Assembly: GCF_003851545.1 (NCBI RefSeq)
Contig: NZ_BHVX01000012.1
Coordinates: 62,001-126,000 of the forward strand
Direction of reading: 5' to 3'
From: Ralstonia sp. SET104
GTDB lineage: Bacteria > Pseudomonadota > Gammaproteobacteria > Burkholderiales > Burkholderiaceae
Length of the DNA: 64,000 nucleotides
The translations under genes and the position numbers were made by a program. The notes under the pieces were generated by a model, which saw only the letters and a program-made list of their open reading frames with translations, had not been told where the DNA came from and made no database searches. Positions 31,962 to 42,888 of this stretch are shown here, one piece after another. The stretch's first letter is position 1. Each line of letters opens with the position of its first letter.

Positions 31962-32621
31962 TTAGCGCAGGCCCGCAATGTAGTCGGCCACCGCTTTGAT
32001 CTGCTGGGTCGTCATGCGTCCGGCCAAGTCGTGCATCTGTACGCTGTTCTTGCGGGTGCCATCCTGGAACGCCACCAGTTGAGCTTCGGTGTATTCAGAG
32101 AACTGACCCGCGATACGTGGATACTGCGCCGGGATACCGGCACCCGTCGGGCCGTGGCATCCAGCACATGCTGCAATACCGCGCTTGGCGTCGCCACCGC
32201 GATACAGCTTCTGACCCAGTTCGATGGTGTCCTTGCCCTTGGCCGAGCCCGGCTTCCAGGCAGCTTGCTTGCCCAGGTAGGCGCCGATGTCCTTCATATC
32301 CTGATCCGACAATGCGCCGGCGTACAGCGACATGACCGGCTGGTTGCGCTCGGTCTTGGCCTTGAAGTCCTTGAGCTGCTTCTCGATATATTCGGCGTGT
32401 TGGCCAGCAAGCTTCGGGTTGGCGTTCATGGCGCTGTTGCCGCCGGCGCCGTGACAACTGGTACACGCGGGCACGCCATTGGCGGGGACACCGGTGTTGA
32501 AGATTGTTTCGCCGCGCGCGGCGTCGGCCTTGGCGACTTTTTGCTCTTCGGCATGGGCCATGGAAAAGACCGATGCCAGGGACAGCGCTGCGACAGCAAA
32601 AACGTTCGCGATGCGGTTCAT
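31962..32621 (-). CDS. Cytochrome c4 (dihaem)
   Basis: Exported dihaem cytochrome of 219 residues. After a signal peptide ending SMAHA, the first haem site is CTSCH (C53-H57) with axial methionine likely M97 (QPVMSLYAG), and the second is CAGCH (C152-H156) with a late methionine (QMHDLAGRM). The two-fold internal repeat is typical of c4. It shuttles electrons from the bc1 complex to terminal oxidases in the periplasm. ATG 32621 has AAGGTG upstream; the longer frame runs into the divergent promoter region. It is divergent from engB, an arrangement common in betaproteobacteria. Confidence 0.94.
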   Translation of the reverse strand: MNRIANVFAVAALSLASVFSMAHAEEQKVAKADAARGETIFNTGVPANGVPACTSCHGAGGNSAMNANPKLAGQHAEYIEKQLKDFKAKTERNQPVMSLYAGALSDQDMKDIGAYLGKQAAWKPGSAKGKDTIELGQKLYRGGDAKRGIAACAGCHGPTGAGIPAQYPRIAGQFSEYTEAQLVAFQDGTRKNSVQMHDLAGRMTTQQIKAVADYIAGLR

Positions 32622-32879
32622 TCGCACACCTTGTTTAGATTGTTTTCGAATGCTGCGTGCGCCGCCCAATGTGGGATCCTGCGGCGCCGGGCATCCCCCT
32701 CTCCTCGTGCCAGATTCAGCGCATGAAAACGGACCGGCCCGGGCCTCGGGGCGGTCCTGCGACGGATCTGGTGGGGGACGTCCGTAAACCGGCGTATTGT
32801 ACAATAACACCTCTGCAATGCGACCTCGCGGCGCAGCAACCACGCAGTTCTGAACTGCAGTTTACAGGTACTGCCGCGC

Positions 32880-33581
32880 ATGTCGCTCCTGCATCAAGCC
32901 CGTTTCTTCATCACCGTCAATCATCTGCGCGATTTACCGGCGACCGCCGTGCCTGAAGTCGCGTTTGCGGGCCGCTCGAACGCAGGCAAGTCCACCGCGA
33001 TCAATATCCTGTGCAATCAGAAGCGGTTGGCGTTCTCCAGTAAGACGCCCGGCCGCACGCAGCACATCAACTATTTCTCGGTGATGCCCGCCAAGGCGGA
33101 AGACCCGCTCGGCTTCCTGGTCGATCTGCCCGGTTACGGCTATGCCGAAGCGCCGGGCGAGACCAAATCTCATTGGGTCCACCTGCTGGGCGATTACGTC
33201 AAGGCACGGCAGCAGCTCGCCGGCCTGGTCATCATGATGGACGCGCGCCGTCCCTTCACCGACCTCGATTGCCAGATGGTCGAGTGGTTCCTGCCGACCG
33301 GCAAACCGATCCACGTGCTGCTCACGAAGGCGGACAAGCTGACCAACAACGATGCCTCGCGCGCGCTTATGGCGGCACGCAAGGTGCTGGCCGATTACCG
33401 CGCACAGATCGACGGTGACGTGTCGCTCACGGTGCAGTTGTTCTCCAGCCTGAAGCGTCGCGGCATCGAAGAGGCGCAGCGAATTGTCGCAGGCTGGCTG
33501 TGCTTGCCCGAAGCGCTGGAGCCGGAGCCGCAGACCGAACAGGCAAAAAAAACCCCGTCGCCAAACGCGCAACGGGGGTAA
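32880..33581 (+). CDS. engB: EngB (YsxC/YihA) ribosome biogenesis GTPase
   Basis: Small GTPase of 233 residues needed for assembly of the 50S subunit. G1 is GRSNAGKS (31-38), the G2 threonine lies in KTPGRTQ, G3 is DLPGYGYA (82-89) and G4 is TKAD (149-152). The last 20 residues or so are not conserved and are encoded partly by a terminator-like sequence. The 258-base divergent region towards cytochrome c4 holds the promoter; a TACAAT box at 32800-32805 is possible but its -35 is poor. Translation starts at the ATG with no strong Shine-Dalgarno. Confidence 0.95.
   Translation: MSLLHQARFFITVNHLRDLPATAVPEVAFAGRSNAGKSTAINILCNQKRLAFSSKTPGRTQHINYFSVMPAKAEDPLGFLVDLPGYGYAEAPGETKSHWVHLLGDYVKARQQLAGLVIMMDARRPFTDLDCQMVEWFLPTGKPIHVLLTKADKLTNNDASRALMAARKVLADYRAQIDGDVSLTVQLFSSLKRRGIEEAQRIVAGWLCLPEALEPEPQTEQAKKTPSPNAQRG
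33551..33579 (-). terminator. Terminator-like hairpin on the strand opposite engB
   Basis: A GC stem (ACCCCGT paired with ACGGGGGT, one G bulged) has a run of eight T on the minus strand and none on the plus strand. It lies within the last codons of engB. No minus-strand gene ends nearby, so it may stop read-through antisense transcripts from dsbD. Confidence 0.4.
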
Positions 33582-34727
<1,146 letters not shown>

Positions 34728-36560
34728 TCAGGCCGTTGGCTTGACCACCTGTGCCGTGCCGATCGTGCGGCGCAGGCTTTCCAGGAAGGTGTCGGCGCGC
34801 TCAAAACCGACCACGCGACCCTTCATTTCCCGGCCCTGCGTATCGAAGAAAATCGTGCTCGGCGGGCCGAACAGACCGAAGCGCTTGAGCAGTGCCTGGT
34901 CATCGGCATTGTTGGCCGTCACATCGGCCTGCAACAGCACAACCTCCGCAAGCACCTGGCGCACCCGCGCATCGGTAAAGGTCAGGCGCTCCATCTCCTT
35001 GCAGCTCACGCACCAGTCGGCATAAAAATCGAGCATCACCGCACGGCCCGATGTGCTCGCGTTACGCACTTCAGCATCGAGTTCGGCGATGCTCTTCACG
35101 CGCTTGAACGTCACGCCGTGTGTTTCGGCTTGCGCGGATGCGCCCGCCGACGCGCGAATCAATCCGGTCAGCGGTTGTAATGGGTCGCGGCCGCCTGCGG
35201 CGACACCGACAAGTTGCGCGGCGCCCGCCAGCGCGAGCACCACACCCGCGACCTTGCCCAAACGCTGCACGTTGCCAGCGCCGTCCGGCAGCGAATCGAA
35301 TGTCCGCAGGAACACAGCGGCGCCAATCAGCAACGCGCCCCACGCGACCATCGCCGCCCACGTCGGCAACACCGGCTGCAGAATCCACAGTGCCACGGCC
35401 AGCAGAACGAAACCAAACACCACCTTGGTGACGATCAGCCAGTGACCAGCGCGCGGCAGCAAATTGCCTGCGCCAATGCCCACGAGCACAAGCGGCACGC
35501 CCATGCCGATCGACATCGCAAACAACGCCATACCGCCGATTGCGGCATTGCCGGTCTGAGCAATGTAGGCCAGGGCGCCGGCCAACGCCGGTGTCACACA
35601 CGGCGACACAATCAGTGCCGAGAGCGCACCCATCACCGCCGCACCGGCAATCTGGCCACCGCTGCGCTTGCTCGAGGCCGCGGTCAAGCGATCTCGCCAA
35701 GCCGCCGGCAACTGCAGTTCGTATAACCCAAACATCGACAGCGACAGCACCACCATCAGCAAAGCAAACGCGCCCAGCACCCAGGCGTTCTGCAGCGCGG
35801 CTTGCAGGCCCTGTCCCGCCAACCCTGCCGCCACACCCACGGCGGTATAGACGAACGCCATGCCAAGCACGTAAGCAACCGACACGATCGCCGCGCGCGA
35901 GCGCGTTGCGTGCTCGCCGACCACAATGGCCGACAGAATCGGCAGCATCGGCAGCACGCACGGGGTGAAGGTCAGCAGCAACCCCAGCCCGAAGAACAGC
36001 ACCGCAATCGCGCCAAGATTGCCACTGCCGAGCGTGCTGGCGATACGTCCGAGCGCGTCACCAGAATTTGCCTCACCATTGCTTGCCGTCAACGGGGTCG
36101 ACGATGCCGTTGCAGGTTGCACTTGGAACCGGCTCTTCATCGGCGGATAGCACAACCCTTGGTCGGCGCACCCTTGCGATGTGACGATGAGCGTGAATGG
36201 CGCAGTGGCGCTCTGTGCCTTCACGCGGAATGCGACTTCATGCCGGTAGGTCTCGACATTCTTGTTAAAGGTCTCGTCAAACTTGACCTTACCCGCCGGC
36301 ATATCCGGTGGCGCCAGCGTGACGGTGCTCGGATCGGCCGTCACGGCAAAACGCTCGCGATACATGTAATAGCCGTCGGCGATGTCGAACTTGACCGCGA
36401 TCGTCTGGCCGTCGAGCTGCGTGGCGGAGAAGCGGAACGCCTGTTCGGGCGGCAGAAAATCATCAGCAGCACGGGCAGGGGCCCAAAGCATCGCCATAGC
36501 AACGAGCAGCATCAGCAACTGCAGCACGCGTCGCACCGACAAGAACGAAGAGAAGGTCAT
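34728..36560 (-). CDS. dsbD: DsbD, thiol:disulfide interchange protein
   Basis: Membrane protein of 610 residues that carries reducing power from cytoplasmic thioredoxin to the periplasm, keeping DsbC and cytochrome c maturation thiols reduced. The N-terminal periplasmic domain has its cysteine pair in QGCADQGLCYPP. The eight-segment central domain has TPCVLPM and VSPCVTPA. The C-terminal thioredoxin domain has DWCVSCKEM. A signal peptide ends at APARA. It lies downstream of cutA on the same strand with an 18-base gap, the cutA-dsbD arrangement known from many Proteobacteria. Confidence 0.96.
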   Translation of the reverse strand: MTFSSFLSVRRVLQLLMLLVAMAMLWAPARAADDFLPPEQAFRFSATQLDGQTIAVKFDIADGYYMYRERFAVTADPSTVTLAPPDMPAGKVKFDETFNKNVETYRHEVAFRVKAQSATAPFTLIVTSQGCADQGLCYPPMKSRFQVQPATASSTPLTASNGEANSGDALGRIASTLGSGNLGAIAVLFFGLGLLLTFTPCVLPMLPILSAIVVGEHATRSRAAIVSVAYVLGMAFVYTAVGVAAGLAGQGLQAALQNAWVLGAFALLMVVLSLSMFGLYELQLPAAWRDRLTAASSKRSGGQIAGAAVMGALSALIVSPCVTPALAGALAYIAQTGNAAIGGMALFAMSIGMGVPLVLVGIGAGNLLPRAGHWLIVTKVVFGFVLLAVALWILQPVLPTWAAMVAWGALLIGAAVFLRTFDSLPDGAGNVQRLGKVAGVVLALAGAAQLVGVAAGGRDPLQPLTGLIRASAGASAQAETHGVTFKRVKSIAELDAEVRNASTSGRAVMLDFYADWCVSCKEMERLTFTDARVRQVLAEVVLLQADVTANNADDQALLKRFGLFGPPSTIFFDTQGREMKGRVVGFERADTFLESLRRTIGTAQVVKPTA

Positions 36561-36578
36561 ATCACCAGCAATCGGACA

Positions 36579-36917
36579 TTAAACGGAAGGCTGACGCGTT
36601 TCGTCGGCCACCCACGCAAGATACGCCGGCAAACCTGCTGCCACCGGCACGGCGATGATCTCGGGCACCTCGTACGGATGTGCCTCGCGCAATGCAACTT
36701 CCAACGCAGGGTATGCATCGCGCGTGGTCTTGACCAGCAGCGTGATCTCGGTCGCATGCTCGATCACGCCATGCCACCGGTAAGTTGATGCACACGCCGG
36801 CAAGCGATTGACGCACGCCGCTGAGCGAGATTCCAGCACCGCTTTGGTCACGCGATCCGCGCTGTCAGCGTCGGGCAGGTTGGTCAGCACAAGCAGCACT
36901 TCGGTTTCGGCAGACAT
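36579..36917 (-). CDS. cutA: CutA, divalent-cation tolerance family protein
   Basis: Small trimeric PII-like protein of 112 residues linked to copper tolerance in E. coli, with function otherwise unclear. Typical motifs are VLTNLPDADSADRVTKAVLESRSAACVN, the YRWHGVIE strand, EITLLVKTT and HPYEVPEIIAVPV. The ATG at 36917 has GGAG upstream. It is followed closely by dsbD. The conserved cysteines (SAACVN and LPAC) are present. Confidence 0.94.
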   Translation of the reverse strand: MSAETEVLLVLTNLPDADSADRVTKAVLESRSAACVNRLPACASTYRWHGVIEHATEITLLVKTTRDAYPALEVALREAHPYEVPEIIAVPVAAGLPAYLAWVADETRQPSV

Positions 36918-36952
36918 AAGTACTCCAGGGCGCGAACGCCGAAAGCGGGCAA

Positions 36953-36985
36953 CAAAAAAGCCAGGATACAAATCCTGGCTTCATT
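36953..36985 (-). terminator. Terminator at the end of the ribosomal protein supercluster (after rplQ)
   Basis: A stem of about 9 bp (AGCCAGGAT / ATCCTGGCT) followed on the minus strand by TTTTTTG. It ends the rpsD-rpoA-rplQ transcript about 80 bases after rplQ and before cutA. Confidence 0.88.
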
Positions 36986-37061
36986 GTAATGCGCTCAGAA
37001 TCACGCATTCATCGGCTTGCTCGACGCGACACCATGTCGCACCAACAAACCTGGACTGACC

Positions 37062-37460
37062 TTATTCGGCAGCGCCGTCGACTTCCACAGCCTCGGCAAC
37101 TTCCGGACGATCGAGCAGCTCGACCAGTGCCATCGGCGCATTGTCGCCCTGACGGAAGCCGAACTTCAGAATACGGGTGTAGCCGCCCGGACGGGTGGCG
37201 AAACGCGGGCCCAGTTCGGTAAACAGCTTGGTGACCATATCGCGATCACGCAGGCGGGCGAACGCCAGACGGCGGTTGGCAACGGTGTCCTTCTTGGCCA
37301 ACGTGATCAGCGGCTCGACAACCTTGCGCAGCTCCTTCGCCTTAGGCACGGTGGTCTTGATCAGCTCGTGCTGCAGCAGCGAGTTAGACATGTTGCGCAG
37401 CATCGCGAGACGGTGCGACGAGGTGCGGTTCAGTTTCCGCAAACCATGACGGTGACGCAT
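37062..37460 (-). CDS. rplQ: 50S ribosomal protein L17
   Basis: Large-subunit protein of 132 residues located near the peptide exit tunnel. The N-terminus [20 protein letters not shown] is the conserved L17 signature, and [19 protein letters not shown] closes the core. A short acidic tail follows. It is the last gene of the alpha-operon block, 141 bases after rpoA. The spacer contains GC-rich hairpin potential but no T-run, so co-transcription with rpoA is expected. Confidence 0.98.
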   Translation of the reverse strand: MRHRHGLRKLNRTSSHRLAMLRNMSNSLLQHELIKTTVPKAKELRKVVEPLITLAKKDTVANRRLAFARLRDRDMVTKLFTELGPRFATRPGGYTRILKFGFRQGDNAPMALVELLDRPEVAEAVEVDGAAE

Positions 37461-37601
37461 GATGATTCCTTCTTAAGAGTGTTTGACCAGCTCTTCTATC
37501 ACCGCTTGCGCGGCGCGGGCCGGTAGCCTTAACAATAAGCCGTCCAGATAGGAACGGCGGGAAAACCGGCCGATGCACACGCACCGGCCGACAATTTCAA
37601 C

Positions 37602-38582
37602 TTACTTCTCGAGACCCGCCGGCGGCCAGTTCTCGAGCTTCATGCCGAGCGTCAGGCCACGCGATGCGAGAACTTCCTTGATCTCGTTGAGCGACTTGCG
37701 ACCCAGGTTCGGAGTCTTGAGCAGTTCGTTCTCGGTACGCTGGATCAGGTCGCCGATGTAGTAGATGTTTTCGGCCTTCAGACAATTGGCCGAACGCACC
37801 GTCAGCTCCAGGTCGTCGACCGGGCGCAGCAGGATCGGATCGATCTGCGGTGCGCGGGCAGCAGCAGCTTCAGCGGCGCTCTCGGTGCCTTCCAGCGCGG
37901 CGAACACCGACAGTTGGTCCACCAGGATGCGAGCCGACTGGCGGATCGCTTCCTCCGGCGAGATCACGCCGTTGGTCTCGATGTTCATCACCAGTTTGTC
38001 GAGGTCAGTGCGCTGCTCCACACGGGCAGATTCCACCGCGTACGACACGCGGCGCACCGGCGCGAACGAGGCGTCCAGCACAATGCGGCCGATGACCTTA
38101 CTCGACTCATCGCCGAACTTGCGCACGTTGCCCGGCACGTAGCCGCGGCCTTGTTCGACCTTCAGTTGCAGGTCCAGCTTGCCGCCAGCCGACAGGTTGG
38201 CGATCACGTGACCCGGGTTGATGATCTCGACATCGTGCGGCAGCTCGATATCGGCAGCGGTCACCACACCTTCGCCTTCCTTGCGCAGCGACACCGTGAC
38301 TTCATCACGGTTGTGCAGCTTGAACACCACGCCCTTCAGGTTCAGCAGCAGGTTGACGACGTCTTCCTGCACGCCATCGATGGTGGAATATTCGTGGACG
38401 ACCCCTGCGATCGTGACTTCGGTCGGGGCATAACCGACCATCGACGACAGCAGCACGCGGCGCAGCGCGTTACCGAGCGTGTGGCCGTAGCCGCGCTCGA
38501 ACGGTTCCATGACGACCTTCGCGTGATGATCGCCAAGCGGCTCAACCGCAATAATTTTGGGCTTCAGGAGTGCTGTTTGCAT
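37602..38582 (-). CDS. rpoA: RNA polymerase alpha subunit
   Basis: Alpha subunit of 326 residues. The N-terminal dimerisation domain has [34 protein letters not shown], and the C-terminal domain that binds UP elements and activators has [12 protein letters not shown]-like and [25 protein letters not shown] segments. Here the first reads [20 protein letters not shown]. Length is normal. It follows rpsD after a 239-base hairpin-rich spacer, unusually long for this operon. Confidence 0.98.
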
Positions 38583-38821
38583 TAGGTTGTCCTATTTCAA
38601 TACCCTCGGCTCGTTACACCGATAAGGCTGACGGATTGGACTGGAAAGGTCCCATCGCGAAACTCGCGACGGAAGACGCGCGTGCCGCAATCGCGTTGCG
38701 GCACGTAACGATTCGGATTGGATCGGCGCCGGAATATTGCCAGCGCACGAACTCAATGTCGTTGACGATGAGCATCCCCAAAAGGCGCACGAGCCCGCAC
38801 CTTGCGGCACGGGCGTCGTCA
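38583..38821 (-). other. Long structured spacer between rpsD and rpoA
   Basis: No gene is seen in these 239 bases. There is a perfect 9-bp inverted repeat (38682-38690 with 38696-38704, GTGCCGCAA / TTGCGGCAC), a smaller TCGCG/CGCGA hairpin just beside it and a GCCCG/CGGGC pair nearer rpsD. None has a T-run. The folded RNA may separate S4 and alpha expression or be processed. Confidence 0.6.
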
Positions 38822-39445
38822 TTAACGCGAATACAGTTCGACGATCAGGCTTTCGTTGATGTCGCCGGCGATATCCGCGCGATCCGGGGCTTGCTTGAAG
38901 GTGCCTTCCATCTTCTTGGCATCCACGGCAACCCAGATCGGGAAGCCAGTTTGCTCAGCCAGGGTCAGCGATTCAGCAATACGCACTTGCTTCTTCGACT
39001 TTTCGCGGATGGCGATCACGTCGCCCGACTTGACCTGGGCCGACGGCACGTTCAGAGCCTGACCGTTCACCAGGATCGCCTTGTGCGATACCAGCTGACG
39101 CGCTTCAGCGCGGGTCGAGCCGAAGCCCATGCGGTAGACGACGTTGTCCAGGCGCGATTCCAGCAGTTGCAACAGAGTCTCACCCGTGTTGCCCTTACGA
39201 CGGTCGGCTTCAGCAAAGTAGCGGCGGAATTGGCGCTCCAGCACACCGTAGATGCGCTTGACCTTCTGCTTTTCACGCAGTTGGTTACCGTAGTCGGAGG
39301 TGCGAGCGCCAGAGGTGCGGCCATGCTGACCAGGCTTGCTGTCCAGCTTGCACTTGTCGGCGAGCGAGCGGCGTGCGCTCTTCAGGAAAAGGTCAGTACC
39401 TTCGCGGCGAGACAGTTTCGCCTTGGGGCCGGTATAGCGTGCCAC
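38822..39445 (-). CDS. rpsD: 30S ribosomal protein S4
   Basis: Primary 16S rRNA-binding protein of 207 residues that starts 30S assembly. The N-terminus [42 protein letters not shown] is the conserved start. The S4 RNA-binding domain ([30 protein letters not shown]) follows. The protein carries no zinc-type cysteine cluster. It has its own extended -10 promoter upstream, separating it from rpsM-rpsK. In E. coli S4 is the autogenous repressor of this operon. Confidence 0.98.
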   Translation of the reverse strand: MARYTGPKAKLSRREGTDLFLKSARRSLADKCKLDSKPGQHGRTSGARTSDYGNQLREKQKVKRIYGVLERQFRRYFAEADRRKGNTGETLLQLLESRLDNVVYRMGFGSTRAEARQLVSHKAILVNGQALNVPSAQVKSGDVIAIREKSKKQVRIAESLTLAEQTGFPIWVAVDAKKMEGTFKQAPDRADIAGDINESLIVELYSR

Positions 39446-39593
39446 GTTGTGTTCCTTCGTTATCAGTCATCCGTGGCATAGGGCCTCGGATGGTCCGCCT
39501 GATCAGTCCCAACAACGAGACCGCAGCGAACAGTGGGCTTATGAAAAGACGAAACCCGCCTTCCGGGAAACCCGGAAGACAGGCAAGCGGGCA

Positions 39594-39602
39594 ATTATAG
39601 CA
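39594..39602 (-). promoter_or_regulatory. Extended -10 promoter of rpsD-rpoA-rplQ
   Basis: On the minus strand TGCTATAAT (39594-39602) is a perfect extended -10. The nearest -35 is TTGGTG at about 18 bases, which is poor, as extended -10 promoters allow. An 8-bp hairpin (39560-39578, CTTCCGGG / CCCGGAAG) would form about 10 bases into the transcript, and the rpsD leader is then about 140 bases long. Confidence 0.62.
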
Positions 39603-39648
39603 CCCGCAGACCGACCTCACCAATAACTGGCGCGGCCGGTCAACTTAC

Positions 39649-40050
39649 TTAGATACGACGACGCTTCGGCGGACGGCAGCCGTTATGCGGGACGGGCGTC
39701 ACATCTTCGATCAACTGGATCTTGATACCCAAGTTGTTCAGTGCACGCACGGCCGACTCGCGACCAGGGCCCGGGCCCTTGATACGGACTTCCAGGTTCT
39801 TGATGCCTTGGTCCTGCGCAACGCGGCCAGCACTTTCAGCAGCCACCTGAGCGGCGAACGGCGTCGATTTGCGCGAGCCCTTGAAGCCTTGGCCGCCCGA
39901 CGTCGCCCACGACAGAGCATTGCCCTGACGGTCGGTGATCGTGATGATCGTGTTGTTGAACGACGCGTGAACGTGCGCGATGCCGTCGGCGACGTTCTTG
40001 CGAACCTTCTTGCGCGCGCGCTGGGCGGCGGTATTCGCTGCTTTTGCCAT
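39649..40050 (-). CDS. rpsK: 30S ribosomal protein S11
   Basis: Small-subunit platform protein of 133 residues contacting the Shine-Dalgarno helix. It has a basic N-terminus ([30 protein letters not shown]) and the conserved end [26 protein letters not shown]. It follows rpsM by 24 bases and is the last gene before the separate rpsD promoter. Confidence 0.98.
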   Translation of the reverse strand: MAKAANTAAQRARKKVRKNVADGIAHVHASFNNTIITITDRQGNALSWATSGGQGFKGSRKSTPFAAQVAAESAGRVAQDQGIKNLEVRIKGPGPGRESAVRALNNLGIKIQLIEDVTPVPHNGCRPPKRRRI

Positions 40051-40074
40051 AGTTTCTATCCTTTACCCGACGGA

Positions 40075-40440
40075 TTACTTCTTGAGCGCAACGCCGGCCT
40101 TACGCGGACCCTTACGGGTACGGGCGTTGGTGCGGGTACGCTGACCACGCATCGGCAAGCCCTTGCGATGGCGCACGCCACGGTAGCAGCCCAGATCCAT
40201 CAGGCGCTTGATGTTCATCGTCGTTTCACGGCGCAGATCGCCTTCGACGAGGAACTTCTCGATTTCCTTACGCAGCGCGTCCTGGTCCGGATCCGTCAGG
40301 TCCTTGACCTTCTTGTCGGTCGGGATACCAGTAGCCTCGCAAATTTTCTGAGCGCGCGAGCGGCCGATACCGTAGATCGCCGTCAGGCCAATCACGGTAT
40401 GTTTGTGGTTGGGGATGTTGACCCCTGCGATACGTGCCAT
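40075..40440 (-). CDS. rpsM: 30S ribosomal protein S13
   Basis: Head protein of 121 residues that bridges to the 50S and contacts P-site tRNA. The N-terminus [30 protein letters not shown] and the tail [23 protein letters not shown] are diagnostic. It lies 21 bases after rpmJ in the spc/alpha junction, with no visible promoter of its own. Confidence 0.98.
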
Positions 40441-40461
40441 TCGTCAATCCTCTTTGCGAAA

Positions 40462-40578
40462 TTAGCCTTGGCGCTGCTTATGACGCGGGTCCGACGAGCA
40501 GATCACACGCACCACGCCCTTGCGCTTGATGATTTTGCAGTTGCGGCAAATGCGCTTAACAGAAGCCAGCACTTTCAT
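40462..40578 (-). CDS. rpmJ: 50S ribosomal protein L36 (zinc-binding form)
   Basis: A 38-residue protein read directly from the sequence: it starts [16 protein letters not shown] and ends [11 protein letters not shown]. It retains the zinc ligands C-x2-C, Cys and His (CRNC, VICSS, RHK), so it is the C+ form that needs zinc. It lies between infA and rpsM. Zinc-free L36 paralogues exist in many genomes; none is in this window. Confidence 0.96.
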   Translation of the reverse strand: MKVLASVKRICRNCKIIKRKGVVRVICSSDPRHKQRQG

Positions 40579-40608
40579 GATTTTCCTCTTCCTTCAATTC
40601 CAGTCCGC

Positions 40609-40827
40609 TCACTTCGCCCGGAATACGATGCGCGCGCGGGACAGATCATACGGGGTCAATTCGACCGTCACCTTGTCCCCGGGCAGGATGCGGATGTAAT
40701 GCATACGCATCTTGCCGGAAATATGGCCTAACACTACGTGGCCGTTCTCTAGCTTGACGCGAAACGTTGCGTTGGGGAGGTTTTCCAGCACCTCGCCCTG
40801 CATCTGGATCACGTCATCTTTAGCCAT
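40609..40827 (-). CDS. infA: Translation initiation factor IF-1
   Basis: Single OB-fold protein of 72 residues that blocks the A site during initiation. Motifs are [40 protein letters not shown] and [17 protein letters not shown]. It sits between secY and rpmJ, the usual betaproteobacterial position within the spc operon. Burkholderiales often carry a second infA elsewhere, so this may be one of two copies. Confidence 0.97.
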   Translation of the reverse strand: MAKDDVIQMQGEVLENLPNATFRVKLENGHVVLGHISGKMRMHYIRILPGDKVTVELTPYDLSRARIVFRAK

Positions 40828-40853
40828 GTCCCTTCAGGTTCGTGCGATCACTC

Positions 40854-42200
40854 CTAGCGGAGCGTCAGGTTTCCCTTGAAATTCGCCTTCTTCATCAAAG
40901 ACTCGTACTGCTGAGACATCACGTAGGACTGCACTTGCGCCATGAAGTCCATCGTAACAACCACGATGATCAACAGCGACGTCCCCCCGAAGTAGAACGG
41001 CACATTCCAGCGCAGCACCAAGAACTCCGGCAACAGACACACCAGCGTGATGTAGATCGCACCAGCCAACGTCAGCCGCACCAGAATCTTGTCGATATAC
41101 CGTGTGGTTTGCTCGCCCGGACGAATACCCGGAATGAACGCCCCACTCTTCTTCAGGTTATCCGCTACTTCGCGGCTGTTATAGACCAGCGCTGTGTAGA
41201 AGAAACAGAAGAAGATGATCGCCGCCGCATACAGCAGGATGTACACCGGCTGACCTGGAGACAGCGTTGCTGCCAAGTCCTTGACGACCCGTGCAACCGG
41301 ATTCGTCGAGTTGCCGGCTGTAAACCAGCCCGCGATCGTAGCCGGGAACAGAATGATCGACGATGCAAAGATCGGCGGAATCACCCCGGCCATATTCAAC
41401 TTCAGCGGCAAATGCGACGACTGACCGCCATAAATCTTGTTACCAACCTGCCGCTTGGCGTAGTTGACGAGGATCTTGCGCTGGCCGCGTTCGATGAACA
41501 CAACCACGAACGTCACCGCACCAATAATCGCCACCACCAGGATCGCGGAGAAAATCCCCATCGAACCCGTACGCACCAGCTCGAACAGACCACCAATTGC
41601 GTTGGGCAGACCTGCAGCGATCCCGCCGAAGATGATGATCGAGATCCCGTTGCCCAGCCCACGCTCGGTGATCTGCTCACCCAGCCACATCAGGAACATC
41701 GTACCTGTCACCAGCGTAATCACCGCGGTAGCTCGGAACATCAGGCCCGGGTCCAACACCAGACCCGGCTGTGCTTCGAGCGCCACTGCAATCCCCAGCG
41801 CCTGGAACGTTGCAAGGACGACCGTACCGTAGCGCGTGTACTGCGTAATCTTGCGCTGGCCGGCTTGGCCTTCCTTCTTCAACGACTCCAGCTGCGGCAG
41901 CACGATCGTCAGCAGTTGCATGATGATCGACGCCGAGATGTACGGCATGATCCCCAGCGCAAACACCGTAAAACGCGACAGCGCGCCGCCGGAAAACAGG
42001 TTGAACATCCCGAGGATGCCGCCTGATTGCCGTTGGAAAAGCTGCGCCAGTTGATCCGGATCGATGCCGGGCACAGGAATGTGCGCGCCGATCCGATACA
42101 CCAGCAGTGCCAGGACCAGGAACACAAGCCGACGGCGAAGATCGCCGTACTTGGCCGTGTTCTTGGCCTGGGCCATCACATTAGGTTTCGCCGTGGCCAA
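40854..42200 (-). CDS. secY: SecY, protein translocase channel subunit
   Basis: Core of the SecYEG channel (448 residues, ten membrane segments) that passes unfolded proteins through the inner membrane. Conserved blocks are [14 protein letters not shown] at TM1/plug, [15 protein letters not shown] at TM2, [12 protein letters not shown], and the cytoplasmic loop [15 protein letters not shown] that contacts ribosome and SecA. The [15 protein letters not shown] loop follows. It lies 33 bases after rplO, as in the E. coli spc operon. Confidence 0.98.
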   Translation of the reverse strand: MATAKPNVMAQAKNTAKYGDLRRRLVFLVLALLVYRIGAHIPVPGIDPDQLAQLFQRQSGGILGMFNLFSGGALSRFTVFALGIMPYISASIIMQLLTIVLPQLESLKKEGQAGQRKITQYTRYGTVVLATFQALGIAVALEAQPGLVLDPGLMFRATAVITLVTGTMFLMWLGEQITERGLGNGISIIIFGGIAAGLPNAIGGLFELVRTGSMGIFSAILVVAIIGAVTFVVVFIERGQRKILVNYAKRQVGNKIYGGQSSHLPLKLNMAGVIPPIFASSIILFPATIAGWFTAGNSTNPVARVVKDLAATLSPGQPVYILLYAAAIIFFCFFYTALVYNSREVADNLKKSGAFIPGIRPGEQTTRYIDKILVRLTLAGAIYITLVCLLPEFLVLRWNVPFYFGGTSLLIIVVVTMDFMAQVQSYVMSQQYESLMKKANFKGNLTLR

Positions 42201-42233
42201 ACGGATGCTCCGTCAGTGTGAAACAGCAGGCTA

Positions 42234-42665
42234 TTAGGCCAGCGAGCCACCAGCTGCTTCGATTGCGGCTTTCGCCCCAGCCGTCGCGCCGATACCCTTC
42301 AGAGTTACCTTCTTGTCGATTTCGCCCGACAGGATCACCTTGGCGCTCTTGACCATCTCGCCAATAAGGCCGGCTTGCTTGAGGGACAGCAGATCGACTT
42401 CTTCGATCGGCAGGCCCGCCAGGTCGCCCAGACGCACTTCAGCGGTGAATTCCTTGGTCAGCGAGGTAAAACCGCGCTTGGGCAGACGACGATGCAGGGG
42501 CATCTGACCGCCCTCGAAGCCGACCTTGTGGAAACCACCCGAACGCGACTTCTGACCCTTGTGACCACGGCCAGCTGTCTTACCCAGGCCCGAACCAATA
42601 CCGCGACCAACGCGGCGCTTGGCGTGCTTGGAGCCAGCTGCCGGCTTCAGGTTATTCAGTTGCAT
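42234..42665 (-). CDS. rplO: 50S ribosomal protein L15
   Basis: Late-assembly large-subunit protein of 143 residues. Its glycine-rich N-terminal extension ([24 protein letters not shown]) threads into 23S rRNA. The globular core ends [23 protein letters not shown]. It lies between rpmD and secY, 18 bases after rpmD. Confidence 0.98.
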   Translation of the reverse strand: MQLNNLKPAAGSKHAKRRVGRGIGSGLGKTAGRGHKGQKSRSGGFHKVGFEGGQMPLHRRLPKRGFTSLTKEFTAEVRLGDLAGLPIEEVDLLSLKQAGLIGEMVKSAKVILSGEIDKKVTLKGIGATAGAKAAIEAAGGSLA

Positions 42666-42683
42666 GTTCTTCTCCGTCTTGCC

Positions 42684-42866
42684 TTAGCCGATGACCTTGA
42701 CTAGGTAGGACACCTTGTTGATCATGCCGCGCACTGCGGGCGTGTCCTGCAATTCGGACACCGAGTTCATGCGGCGCAGGCCCAGGCCGCGCACCGTGGC
42801 GCGGTGGTCTTCGCGCGTACCGATCAGGCTGCGCACGAGTTGGACTTTCACGGTTTTCTGCGACAT
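42684..42866 (-). CDS. rpmD: 50S ribosomal protein L30
   Basis: Protein of 60 residues with the ferredoxin-like fold of L30: [30 protein letters not shown] followed by [16 protein letters not shown]. The start MSQKTVK is preferred over an ATG three codons upstream because it matches the usual N-terminus. It follows rpsE after about 22 bases. Confidence 0.97.
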   Translation of the reverse strand: MSQKTVKVQLVRSLIGTREDHRATVRGLGLRRMNSVSELQDTPAVRGMINKVSYLVKVIG

Positions 42867-42888
42867 ATCGTTCACCTATCCCTTCGGC

